Made by a program: the position numbers and the translations under genes. Below the pieces are notes generated by a model. That model did not search any database, had not been told where the DNA came from, and saw nothing but the letters and a program-made list of their open reading frames with translations. 64,000 bases of DNA from Euzebyella saccharophila (GTDB lineage: Bacteria; Bacteroidota; Bacteroidia; Flavobacteriales; Flavobacteriaceae), in NCBI RefSeq assembly GCF_014855495.1, contig NZ_JACYFJ010000004.1, positions 186,001 through 250,000 on the forward strand, written 5' to 3'. This document shows positions 1-12,000 of this stretch, in pieces; positions within the stretch are counted from its first letter, which is position 1, and each line of letters opens with the position of its first letter.

Positions 1-70
1 ACTTCTATTTGGTGTTCAGTTTTATCTGGTAATGGAGGCCTTTAGTTCTAGAAAACGATATAAATCTTTG

Positions 71-78
71 TAACTTTG
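71..78 (+). promoter_or_regulatory. Candidate -7 promoter box
   Basis: TAACTTTG matches the Bacteroidota -7 consensus TAnnTTTG exactly. It lies 23 bases before the first start codon. No clear -33 TTG is seen at the usual distance. The first 101 bases hold no gene. Confidence 0.5.
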
Positions 79-101
79 CGTCCGCCCAAAAAGCAAAGAC
101 T

Positions 102-596
102 ATGATTTATAAGATACGTATCATCTTGGATGCACAAGAAGATATCTTTCGCGATATTGAAATAGAGGCCAGTAACTCTATGGAAGAGTTTCATAATGCC
201 ATTGCCCAATCCTTTGGTTTTTTAGGCAGTGAGATGGCTTCATTCTACACCTGCGATGAGGAATGGAACCAAGATGAGGAGATTGCTCTTTTTGATATGA
301 GCGAAAATGGTTCGGACGTTAAGTTGATGAACGAAACATTTCTGGAGGATGTTTTAACCCGTCACACTCCCAAACTTATCTATGTATATGATTTTCTGAA
401 TATGTGGACCTTCTTTGTTGAACTGGCCGATATTGTGGAAAATGAACCAGGGCAATCCTACCCCAATCTGTTGTTCAGTTTTGGGGAACTTCCTGAAACC
501 CCTCCGGAAAAAAACTTTGAATCTACACCAAAGTTCGATTTTGATGACACCTTGGATAACTATGACGATTTGGATTTTGATGAAAATTGGAACTAA
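102..596 (+). CDS. IS1096 passenger TnpR-like / pRiA4b ORF-3-like protein
   Basis: A 164-residue acidic protein. The N-terminal half has the pattern of the plasmid pRiA4b ORF-3 / IS1096 passenger TnpR family: a hydrophobic strand IYKIRIIL, then RDIEIEASNSMEEFHNAI and FGFLGSEMASF. The C-terminal 50 residues are very rich in Asp and Glu. The biochemical role of the family is unknown, and chromosomal copies in Bacteroidota are usually not part of a transposon. No transposase or terminal inverted repeat is present here. A TAnnTTTG box lies just upstream. It is followed 70 bases later by a nucleoid-associated protein gene on the same strand. Confidence 0.7.
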   Translation: MIYKIRIILDAQEDIFRDIEIEASNSMEEFHNAIAQSFGFLGSEMASFYTCDEEWNQDEEIALFDMSENGSDVKLMNETFLEDVLTRHTPKLIYVYDFLNMWTFFVELADIVENEPGQSYPNLLFSFGELPETPPEKNFESTPKFDFDDTLDNYDDLDFDENWN

Positions 597-666
597 AGAA
601 ACTTTTAATCCAATTTAATTTTAGCCTTCAACTACTTTTTGAACTTTATTAGACACCTATTTACCT

Positions 667-1725
667 ATGATCAATTTATATCCTACCCAAATTGAAAGCA
701 TTTCATTGCACCGCGTTGGCAATAAAAATAAAAGCGAGGGTATATTTCTATCGGCAGAACCATTTGCCCTAAATGATGAAACAACGGGACTCTTAAAAGA
801 ATATTTCTTCAAACCCTTTAGGGAAAAGGAGGAAAATTACTTTAGGTTCACCAATGAAGTAGATGTGGAATTTAATGAGTTATGGAGAGTAGCTTCAAAC
901 ATTTTTGCCGATCCTGATAGCACTCACGAAAACTCCAAAAGAATTGCCAGCCACTTATTTGAACAAAGCAACCATCCACATATCAAAAGTGGGGAAGTCT
1001 ATGTTGCCTACCTTTCCGGTTTAATGCTGGATAATGAAAAAGTAGATGCCATAGGTATTTTCAAAAGTGAGCTGAAGCATGATTTTCTGCAATTTGAAGA
1101 AAAAGGTAGTAACCTTGATATCGTAATTCAACAAGGTATCAATATCAACAAATTGGATAAAGGATGCCTTATTTTCAATACCAATAAAGAAGATGGTTTT
1201 AAAATCCTATCCGTTGACAGTAACAGATACGACACCAAATATTGGTTGGAAAATTTCTTGGATGTTGAAGCCTTGGCAGATGAAAACTTCTACACTAAAA
1301 ACTACCTTAAATTCTGCCAGAATTTTGCTAAGGATGTGGTACTACCGGCCGAAGACAAACAGCAAGAGGTGCTATTCATGAACAGAGCGGTCAATCACTT
1401 TGCCAAAAATGATTCTTTCGAAGAGAGTAATTTCTTGAATGAAATTATGGAAAATCCTGAGTTTATTCCAGAATTCAAGCACTATAAAACGGAGAAAGGA
1501 CCTAAGTATAGCATTGAGGACGTTTCTAATTTTGATATTGCGAATAAGGCGGTAAGTGATGCCCGGAAGAAAATTAAAAACGTCATCAATCTTGATACCA
1601 ATATTCAGATCAAAATGGATTTCATTAATCCGGAATCTGCACAAAAATTTGTGGAAAAAGGGTGGGATGAAGAACGTCAAATGTACTACTACCTAGTCTA
1701 CTTCAACAAGGAAGAAAAGAGCTAA
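667..1725 (+). CDS. 37-kDa nucleoid-associated protein (NdpA/YejK family)
   Basis: A 352-residue soluble protein matching the nucleoid-associated protein family PF04245 in length and pattern. Recognisable parts are the N-terminal ISLHRVGNK segment, a central HIKSGEVYVAYLSGLML and DAIGIFKSE segment, and GCLIFNTNKEDGFKIL. Family members associate with bacterial DNA, but their exact task is poorly defined. The ATG at 667 is the first in frame and fits the family N-terminus. The gene ends in a hairpin shared with the convergent gene at 1762-2862. There is no signal peptide or membrane segment. Confidence 0.8.
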   Translation: MINLYPTQIESISLHRVGNKNKSEGIFLSAEPFALNDETTGLLKEYFFKPFREKEENYFRFTNEVDVEFNELWRVASNIFADPDSTHENSKRIASHLFEQSNHPHIKSGEVYVAYLSGLMLDNEKVDAIGIFKSELKHDFLQFEEKGSNLDIVIQQGININKLDKGCLIFNTNKEDGFKILSVDSNRYDTKYWLENFLDVEALADENFYTKNYLKFCQNFAKDVVLPAEDKQQEVLFMNRAVNHFAKNDSFEESNFLNEIMENPEFIPEFKHYKTEKGPKYSIEDVSNFDIANKAVSDARKKIKNVINLDTNIQIKMDFINPESAQKFVEKGWDEERQMYYYLVYFNKEEKS

Positions 1726-1749
1726 CACCTTTATAAGATACTTAAAACC

Positions 1750-1776
1750 AACCCTATAGAACTATTCCATAGGGTT
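1750..1776. terminator. Bidirectional hairpin terminator
   Basis: Inverted repeat AACCCTAT (1750-1757) and ATAGGGTT (1769-1776) between two convergent genes. It is followed by TTTTG on the plus strand and overlaps the last codons of the minus-strand gene. Confidence 0.6.
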
Positions 1777-2862
1777 TTGTTGTATTTTGATGTTTTGTTC
1801 TATGATTTGCTTCATACTTACATCTTCATAATTTCTTCTCACGAAGTCAAGGGCCAAGTCCAATACCTCTCCCATATTGTTACATTTCCTGAAATTAAGG
1901 TCTAAAGTGAGGTCATAAATCTGTTCTTTGAGCATGTCCACATTTTCCGGTGTTGATATATCGTCCTGCTTAGCAATTGTTCTAAGTTTTCTAATCCTAT
2001 TTCCAGAACTTAGAATTCTTTTAGCTACTATAGAGCGTTCCTCAAGTTTATACTGGTCCACGGAATCTCGCAAGAGTTTGTTCCTCACCAATTCTACCAT
2101 TTGAAAATTTTCTTTAAAAAACTGGGGGCGGTACACCTTTAGTTTACCTTCAAAACACTGCTGATCAAAATCAATGGCCCTTATTCTATACACTACATGG
2201 TCAAAATCATGTACTGGCACAATAACGTAATTATAAGACCTCATATCACCTAAAAGCCGAATCATACAGCGTTCATTGAACTTTACGAACTCCTTGGCAA
2301 GCTGCGCCTTTTCAGACTCTGTACAGCTTGGCAGCATATCCTTAATAAAAACGTCTCCAGGTATTCCGGCAATATGTTCCTCAATTAAAGTGTCCTTATA
2401 AACCAAAAAATTTAAGTTATAGGGAGATAGCATATGTTCCAGTTCTAAGCCATAAATTCTAGAGGCATCTGTACGCTTTACATAAAAATAGGTAAAGTTG
2501 TCATTAAGGATGTTCCTAACCTTGATTCTAAAAGGTTTAGAGTTGCCAAAAGTGCAAAAATCCACTGCATCAACATTCAAGTATTGATGAATATAACTAC
2601 TCCCATCAGAATGTAAAATGGAGTAAACTTTCTTTAAGGAATTGTCAATTTCCTGACGGTCAAATTCAGAATAGAAAACACGGATCCACAAAGTATCTTC
2701 ATCATTGGAATCATAGACTACAACAGAACCGGAAAAGCGTAGGAGATCCTCATAAAAAATAGGTATTTCACTTTTTCTGCTATAGTGTGCCAAATATCCA
2801 TCCAACTCTTTGGTAACGGGATACGCCGGCTTTTTTTTTGACATTAATCTTTCCTCGGACAT
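1762..2862 (-). CDS. Conserved hypothetical protein with kinase-like motifs
   Basis: A 366-residue cytoplasmic protein of no named family that I recognise. Several spaced residues resemble a protein-kinase or aminoglycoside-phosphotransferase fold. YVKR has a possible beta-3 lysine at K129. LELEHML at 139-145 carries a possible helix-C glutamate. There is a hinge-like EEHIAGIPG near 161-169. GDMRSYN has D206 and N211 in the D-x4-N spacing of the catalytic loop. AIDFDQQ has D231 in the DFG/DFD position. The kinase reading is inference from spacing alone. The start at 2862 is the first ATG; an alternative ATG at 2844 (MSKKKPAYPV) has a purine-rich stretch upstream. It converges with the nucleoid-associated protein gene and diverges from the adhesin block. 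Confidence 0.7.
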   Translation of the reverse strand: MSEERLMSKKKPAYPVTKELDGYLAHYSRKSEIPIFYEDLLRFSGSVVVYDSNDEDTLWIRVFYSEFDRQEIDNSLKKVYSILHSDGSSYIHQYLNVDAVDFCTFGNSKPFRIKVRNILNDNFTYFYVKRTDASRIYGLELEHMLSPYNLNFLVYKDTLIEEHIAGIPGDVFIKDMLPSCTESEKAQLAKEFVKFNERCMIRLLGDMRSYNYVIVPVHDFDHVVYRIRAIDFDQQCFEGKLKVYRPQFFKENFQMVELVRNKLLRDSVDQYKLEERSIVAKRILSSGNRIRKLRTIAKQDDISTPENVDMLKEQIYDLTLDLNFRKCNNMGEVLDLALDFVRRNYEDVSMKQIIEQNIKIQQNPME

Positions 2863-3038
2863 AAACTTAATTTTTCCTACAAAATTCTTACAAAAACTCT
2901 AATTCTAATCACGACTGAGCCTATAATTTGTTGGTTTTATCGGCATACAACAAATCCAACCCCATTGGCAACATTAATTTATTCAACTCAGGGATGGCAA
3001 CTAATTTTGTAATACCCAAATTAAACCAAGCTAAGCTG

Positions 3039-6000
3039 ATGAATACGTGGAGCCACTCTAGAATCAATTTACTGCTATTCGCATTTTTTCTTTTCTTCTC
3101 CCATATAGGGTTTTCGCAGTTAAGTGACCTTCATTACCTGCCTCCTTTAAAGCAAGGTAGGAATAATCAGGCGGTTCAACAACAGGCAATTTATTTGTCA
3201 ACACCCGAACCTACCACTTTTACGGTTAATGTATACAGAGGAACCAGTGGTACGCCCATTACTTCCTTTAATATTTCCAATACAGCGTCAGCAGTTTACA
3301 ACTTGCCTAATGGTGACAATAATATTACCCTTGTTGACAACAACCATACAGGTATAGTTTTAAATGATGCCGGTCTCCGTTTTGAATCCCCCAGTGGCAA
3401 TAAGTTTTATGTAAACTATAGGGGTAACTCCAGTGCTCAAGCCGCATCTCTTACTTCAAAGGGTAGGGTGGCCATAGGAACCAGGTTTAAATGGGGCGGT
3501 CTGCCCAATCTTGGGGCACATAATACCAAGTCCAATACCTTGGGTATCATGGCCACCGAAGACAATACCACTGTTAGACTTTTTGGTTATGATGCAGCCT
3601 GTGAATTTAGACTTCAAGGCGATGCAGACGGCTTAACAAATGATAGTTATACCATCACCTTGGATGCCAACGAATCTTTTGTATTTGAAACCTACCTCTC
3701 TGAAAGTCCCGCTCACGTTGATGGTTGGATAGGTGCAACCGTTGAATCGGACAAAGGTATTGTCATAAGTAACGGTGGAATGAATACCGGTAGACAGTTG
3801 AATAACGGAAACCGTGACGCTGCCATTGACCAACCAGTACCTGAAAATAGATTGGGTAAAGAATATGTTTTTGTTAGAGGTAACGGAACCAATGCCACCG
3901 AATTTCCTTTAATCATTGGTATTGCTGACAATACGCAGGTTTTCGTAAACGGCTCCACAACTCCTTTCGCCACTATTAACAATGGTGATTATGTAGAAAT
4001 ACCAGGAACTTTTTACTCCAGTGGTTCAGCCGGAGCTAATATGTTGGTAACTACTTCCAAAGATGCCTATGCCTATCAATCAATGGCAGGTGGCTCTGCA
4101 GTGTACACACACGGACTCAATTTTGTGGCTCCCGTAAATTGTCTTTTGCCAGATGTCATGGACAATATTCCTGATATTACCAATATGGCCGGTACTACGG
4201 TAAATGGCGGAGTTACCATCGTAGCCGCAACGGCAACCCCAGATGCAAATATTACGGTTACGGACGGTAATGGTCCCGTAACCCTACCTCCGTCCAGTCC
4301 CGTTGCCGGGACCAGTGATTGGAAGACCATATTTATTCCCAATTTAACGGGGAACGTAAGCGTACAATCCACCGGCCCCATTGCGGTCGGATTTTTTGGT
4401 TTGAACGGGGCACGCGGCGTTGCCGGATATTTTTCCGGATTTGATACCGTTCCTGTGGTAAACTTGGAAATACGAGGTGGAAGCGGTTGTTTTGTGGGTT
4501 CTGAAATCTTTGAGGCAACCGGTAACTTTGATGCGTATCAATGGTTTGGTGACGGTGAAATGATACCCGGAGCCAATAGTGAAAATTTTGCCCCTACCGT
4601 CGCAGGAGATTACTTTGTTCGCGGCACCAAAGGGCCTTGTACATACGACTCTCAGCCAATTTCAGCCTATTATTGTGACCCAGATGTGGTTTTGGACAAG
4701 ACCGTAGATAGACCTGAAATCAGGGAAGGAGAAAGAGCTACTTTCACAATAAGAGTACGAAATTTAGGGGTTGGGCCTCTCACTAACCTCAGAATTACAG
4801 ACAATATTCCGTCTGGGCTAACTTTAATAAGTGCCCAGACCATTACAGGTGGTTGGAGTGGAAACACATGGAACATAGGTACCCTTAACGGTGGGGAAAC
4901 AGCCTTTTTAAACCTAGAGGTGCAAGCGGATGAAATTGACATCTTACCATTACTCAATTTAATCAATACAGCTACCAACTCACAGGATCAAACAGACACC
5001 AATATCACCAAGGACAACCCCTCTGCGCGACTCATTGTACATAACGATTTTGACAATGACGGGGTGGTAGATAGTGTAGATTTGGATGATGACAATGACG
5101 GAATTCTAGACACTGTTGAACAAATGTGCGTCATTTCTAATGATGTAAACTTCACTTCTCCATCAACTACAGTTCAAGGTGGAAGTGCCGTTACTGAAAT
5201 CTTCACGAATTTTGATGATTTATGGAGGAGCTCCAGTTCTTCAAGAAATCCTTTATTACCTAATTTATCGCATGAGTTATTGGCCTTTACCTCTGGTGGC
5301 ACCACCTTTACCACTGGGGTTTTAGACGATGACCTTTATGATTCTAATGGTAATGGATTATTAGATGGGATTGATACCAATAATGATGGTACTGCGGATA
5401 TTTCGGCTACCGAATCCAGCTGGATGGCCTTATCCCCCTCAAAAAATATTTATAGCGAGGCTACCATAGAGGCCAGTTTAAATGATGGTGACCCCAACAA
5501 TGCACAAGGATTGACCGTTGTAAACGACCCTGCGACCGACCCTCTAAATCCGTTATTAACCAATGGCCAGAACGGATTAGATCTTGGTACCGGTATTGCC
5601 AATGTTGGTGATACTTGGGTATATGAAATAGACCCTATTGTAGCCACAAACGTAGGGAATGGAATTCCTGATATATTATTGACCCAAGTGGCCGACCCTA
5701 GCGGTGTAGCCCATACTGTAAGTCTATATGATGCTACGGGAGCTCCCTTAGGGAACGCCGTTCGTGTCCAAGCATCAAGTGGAGGAGCCCTCAACAGCGT
5801 AGTAGGTTCCTATAGATTAGATGTTTATCATGCCAATGGAAGTGTCTTTTTCAATAATACGACAAGAGATTATCGTTTGGCCACCGTTGAGTTATCAGAG
5901 TTTAATGTTCCAGCCGCTAGTTTGAGTGATGTGGCTTATCTACGATTGGAGCTTGGTTCCAGCGCCGATGTGGCTTTTCTATCTTACAACACGGCCTCCT

Positions 6001-9000
6001 TTTCAGGTTTCTGTGCCAATTTGGATACCGATATGGATGGCTTTCCTGATCATTTAGATTTGGATAGCGATGGAGACGGATGTAGTGACGCTAACGAGTA
6101 CTACAAAGACAACAATGCCGATGGTGGAGATGGTGGAGAATACGGAACAGGAGCACCTCCGGTGGACCCTAGTGACGGAACAGTCATAGATGCCCCTTAC
6201 GTACAAGTATTTGCCCCTATTATTATTCTTGGAAACACCTCTGAGGATTTAGGCGGCGCAGATATCAACGGGCAAGAACTTAGTTTGGGCCAAACCTTCA
6301 ACTATGCCATCAGGTTTCAGAATAACGGTGATGATGACGCGACCAATTTCACCATAAGAAATGTACTTCCTAATGGAGTAACAGTTGAGGGTTTTGATTA
6401 CTCCAACGCCCCCGGAGTCACTGAAAATTATGACCCTATAAGCCATACGGTCACTTTTACCATTCCCGATAACTTAGTGGAAATAGGTGACCCTGAGTAT
6501 AAAATTAACATTGAGGTTACCGTTTCGGGTGACTGTTCAGAATTCGTAGCAGCCTGTGCATCCCAATTGGAAAACCATGCTTATGCTACTTATCAAGGAA
6601 TTGCGAATACCAGTACGTTCTCAGATGAAGACGGTAGTAATCCTGCAGGAGCTTGTATTACAGACCAAGAAGTAGCCACCAATAGTTTGGCCAATGCCTT
6701 GCAAGATTGCGATGTAGCTAGATCGGTACTTCTTTGTGGTGATTTTGTAACCCTAACCGCCGGAGAAGGATTCACTTCTTACAATTGGGCCATTGACAAC
6801 AATAACAACGGTCAAATAGACGGTTCAGATACCCTATTAAATGATGGTGACTCTGATTCAGACCCAAGAACAATGGTGGTGACCAGTATAGGAAATTATA
6901 TTGTAGAAAAAACGGCCGCTTCTGGCTGTGCTGACCATATTGAAAGAATTAGGGTCAATCGCTTTGGAGATGTTCAGACCAATCCTATTGTAGATTACTT
7001 CAATCAGGTAAATGGTGATTCGAATCCTGATAATGATTTACAGGGCGAAATTGTCACTTGTTCCATTGATGGGGATGAATTGCCAAAAATATTCCTTTGC
7101 GGATCCAACGACAGTGCTCTTTTGCAGTTAGGAATTACTGACGCTCAAAGCATCACATGGCAGAAATTGGACGAAACTAGTTGTTCTTCAGCTGGCGACG
7201 ACTGTGCCAACAAAAATGGAACCTGTACTTGGAACAATCTGGTAGTACAGAATAACTATACAGTTACCGAAAGCGGCAGCTATCGCGTGGTAATCGCCTA
7301 TGAAAACGGGTGTTTCAGTAGATTTTATTTCAATGTTTTCCAAAATACATTGGATATTGCCTACATCCCTACAGACATTGTTTGTAACACCAACGGTAGT
7401 ATTCGCATAACCAACCCTACCAGTGGGTATGGATATCAATTATTCAACGTAACCAATGACGCCATAGAGATTCCGTTTAGTGCTGGACAGGGACCAAATT
7501 TTGAAATTGCCAACAACGGAACTTATAAAGTTCAGGCTACCCAGTTGAATCCTTCAACAGGTGAACCCATTGCCAATAGCTGCGTTTTTGAAACCGAAGA
7601 TATAGGTATTCAAAGAAGGGATTACGAAGTGAACCTTAGCAGCACTACGGCCGATTGTGATGAACAGGGTACCATTAGCGTTCAAGCACTCAACGTGCTT
7701 CCAGATTATAGCTATGAATTATACATTGATGACGGAAGCAATGCTGGTGCAGGTAGTTTTGTTACCTCGGAACTGGTAAAAGCAGACAACACCCATACGT
7801 TTACAGGTGTGGCTCCAGGCGACTATATTGTTGTCACCTCCACCACAGATGGCTGTACGGACACCCAGACCATCACCGTAAATGAAATTCCGGAATTACG
7901 ATTAACGGCAAATACCGAAAATCATATCACTTGTAGTGCCGGAGTGGTAAATCTTGCAGTAACTGGAGGAACTACCGGCCACCAATATGCAGTTTGGAGT
8001 AAAGATGGAGTTTTAAATTATACTGATACGGCCAGCATACCAGATACCGATTTTGTGGGTAGCACTAATTTCTACTTCGGATATAGAGGAAATCCTGCCA
8101 CCTACTTCCCCAATGAAGATGGTGAATATGTTTTTGTGGTCAAGGATGATAATGGATGCTTTGCATTTTCAAATAGTGTTCAAGTGGATGATTTAGGAGC
8201 AGTGAGCGTTACCGCCTCACATACCGATATTCTTTGTGCTGATTCTGCCACCTCAACATTGACCATCAATGCGACGGGAGGCACCGCTCCTTACCAATAT
8301 AGCTTGGATGGCGGTATTACCTATCAAAATGAAAACTTCTTTAACAATTTAACCGCAGGCATTTATACCGTTACCGTTAGTGATTCTAGCGGAACCGTAG
8401 ATAGCAGATGTACCGAAAGTATCGACTACGAAATTACCCAACCGTTCAGGTTAACGGGCTCCGCCACCATTGTAGAGGACGCTTCATGCGACCCAAACGG
8501 CGCTCTAGTAAAAATACTGAATCCTAATGGAGGCCAATCTCCATATGAATATAGCTTTGATGGAGGCTCTAACTTTGTCGCTACGGATAACAGCAGACTG
8601 ACCGCTGGCTCCTATCAATTGGTACTTAGAGATGCCCTTGGCTGTACTTTTGATATGGAACTGACCGTACCTAGTGAGACCCCAGACCCAAATCTTGATT
8701 CCGCAATTACCTATAATTGTGATGGAACTGGTGAAGTAACGGTAAATACGGATAATACTACCGACTTTAATTATACCTATAGCATCAATTCCGTCCCTAA
8801 CACTCCTGAAGACTCCAACATTTTCAGCAGTGTGGCCGCAGGTACCCACACCATTACGGTTGGTTATTCCAGTGCCTTGGGAGCAGACCAAAGTACTTTG
8901 TTCTTTGAGAATTTTGGAACAGGTGCCACAACACAAATCGCGGAAATAGGCACAGGATATTGCTACGAACCGCAAAATGGCTCCGAAACGGCCTGTAATT

Positions 9001-12000
9001 TGGGGCCTGCAGGAATTTTGGTGAGTGGGGAATACACTGTGACCAATTTTGTGACCAATCCAATTTCGGCATGGAGAAGTCCCAACGACCATACAGGCCT
9101 GACCGATGGTAGGTTCTTGGCCGTAGATATTAGAGTGCATGATAACGTAGACGACTCCATTCTTTGGAGGAGGGAAAATCTAGAAGTGCTTCCCAACAGA
9201 CCGATTTCAATAGCGTTCTCGGCTTATAACTTACGTAGGGTAACTGCTAACGGAAACAATCCGGATGTATTGGTAGAATTAGTGAACGGCTCAGGTACCG
9301 TTTTAGGTTCGGCTACCACCGGAGATATTCCGAAAAACACCGATGCCGATAGCTGGCACGATTACAGTTTTACTTTTGACCCAGGTGCAAACACCAATGT
9401 AAGTGTCATCTTTAAAACCAATTTGAACAGCGCCGATGGTAACGACCTTATTCTAGACGACATTCACGCTACACAAATACCGGAAGTTTGTGAAAAAACC
9501 CAGGATTTGACCATAGTAGTGGAGTCAGGAACAGAATTTGAAGTAGCTATTTTAGGTAGCTCCTCTCCTACTTGTAATGGTGCGAACAATGGAAATATCC
9601 GCTTTGAGGTGAGCAACTTTGATGCTGCATTTGGATATGAGTATTCTCTGGATGGAGGTACCACATGGATAGCGGAAACGACTTCGCCATTTACCACTCC
9701 GGCTACTTTAGGAGATGGCAGCTACAACGTAATGGCGAGAAAAGTAGACGAAAACGCTTGTACAGCTACATCTGCGACTTCGGTTACCCTAACCTCTCCA
9801 AATGCCTTAACGGCCTCCTTGGTACAGACAGCAGATTTCACTTGTTACAATACGGGTGCCACTCTAGAAGCATCAGCAACCGAGGGCACTCCTGGGTATG
9901 AATATCAATTGGAAAGAACGGACACTACCCTGGAAAGAGCCTTTCAATCCAGTCCTGTTTTCCTAAATGTAGGTGCAGGAGATTATGTAGTGAGGGTTCG
10001 TGATACCAACAATTGTGAGGTTGTTTCAACTTCGCCTGTGACCGTTGCTGCTCCTAATGCATTGACCTTAGGTCTTTCGGCTACCCAATGCTATGATGGG
10101 CAAAATAATGCGACCATCACCGCAACGGCCAACGGAGGCAATGGCAACTTTACCTTTAGATTGAACGGCGGCGCATGGCAGACCCCTACTCCAAGCACTT
10201 CTTTATCATTCACGTTTAACGGACTTTCCAATGGAAGTTATGATGTAGAAGTGATGGATCAATATGGTTGTGCCTCACCTCTTGAAACTATTGTCATTGC
10301 TCCAGATTTAACCCTGTCTGTTGATGTCACCAATGCCAGTTCTTGCGTAGACGGTACGCTAACGGTAACAGCCGTGGGCGGTACAGGAACCTATTTGTTC
10401 GCTTTTGTCCCATCCGGAAATACAGTTACCGATGGTGATTTTGCTCCTTCCAATACTTTTAATGTTCCACTAGCAGATGTTGGTCAGTACGACATCTATG
10501 TAAGGGACAACTTTGGTAATCCGGGTTATTGTACTGAAATGGTGACCGAAGAGGTTCAAGCCAATCCGAGTTTAACCTATACTGCTACACCTAACGATGC
10601 CGAATGTTTTGGAGGTATAGGAAGTATTGAAGTAATCATTACGAGCGGACTAGCACCTTATGATTACGAATTGGTGGATGTCACCCATGGAACCGCAAAC
10701 CAAACTTATACCGATGTGGTATCTGCGGATAGAACTTTTTATAATCTACTAGCAGGAACCTATGACATAATTATAACAGATGCTGCCGGATGCTCTCAAA
10801 CCCAATCGGGTATCATTGTAGACGAACCTGCAGAGTTAACAGCCGACATCAACGGTGTTACTCCTGCTAACTGTACCGGTCTGGCCAGTGAATTCGGTTT
10901 TGACTTTGACAATTACCCTCTAACAGTTGGTACCATTGAATTTAGTGCCGATGGCGGTACTACATGGCAGTCTTCCGATGAGTTTAGAGGATACCTTTCT
11001 GGGGAAGAGGTTTACCCTTCTTTAAGAACCATAGACGGTAGCGGAAACACCATTTGCCAAACGGATTTACCAAGATACACCATCCCTTATCCTCTAGATG
11101 ATTTGGATATTACGGTGTTGCCTATAATTGTTAATTGTAACGAGCTACAAGTAAGTGTTCGAGGGCAAAATGGTACGGCCCCTTATGAATATACGTATTC
11201 CGAAGACCCGGCCAATTTTGACCCTGCAGTGCCTACGCACCCGTGGACAGGTCCTTTTGCGGCTGGAGTTACCCATACTTTTACAAATTTGGTACCGGGT
11301 AGAACATACGCTTTCTACGTTCGTGATAATGTGGGCTGTATTAGGCAAAGTAGCGTGAATGTAAACGACGTTGTTACCAATCCAATGGAAATTTCAGCAG
11401 TGGTAACACCCGCTTGTAACGGTAACACCAACGGTGTTCTAAACTATACGATTGTTGACAATGATGGTAGTACAGAACCTAGTATGGAATGGTTCCTGTA
11501 CGACACTACGGGTGCCGTAGTTGCCAACAGCGGTGGTGTGGTAACCTATTCAAGTACCATTCAGATTACCGGCCTAGCACCAAACGAATATTACATTGAG
11601 GTACAGGAAATTGATGCCGGTGGAACACCACAATGTATCAGCGCCAGTGAAAATGCGCTTTTAGATGAGTTGGATGTTATTACTGGCTCACCACAATCCA
11701 TTCAAGATATCAGTTGTGAGAATCCGGGACTTATCGAAATAGATAATGTTCAAGGCGGTGGCGGAACCTATTTCTATACCGTTACAGGGCCCGGCACTTT
11801 TACGACTATCACCGCGTCAGGAGATAATCCAATAGAAATACCTGCCAACTCCCCTGCCGGAAATTACAACGTAAGCGTTGAAGACCAATATGGTTGTAGT
11901 TATTCGTTGGGTTCGCTTACCATGAACTTCATGGCAGCCCCGTCCATTACCAATGTGGTTATCGATAATTGCAACGCCAATGCTACAATTACCATAACCG

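Noticed and set aside
102-596. A transposable element, from the TnpR-passenger family name
   Set aside because: There are no transposase, terminal repeats or target duplication nearby; the family name is historical.
2928-3038. N-terminal extension of the giant adhesin from a TTG start
   Set aside because: It would bury the signal peptide 37 residues inside. The ATG at 3039 gives a normal signal peptide aligned with the paralogue at 15753.
8505-9140. 211-codon minus-strand open frame
   Set aside because: It lies wholly inside the SprB-repeat gene on the other strand. The translation has no family pattern and the plus-strand frame is clearly coding.
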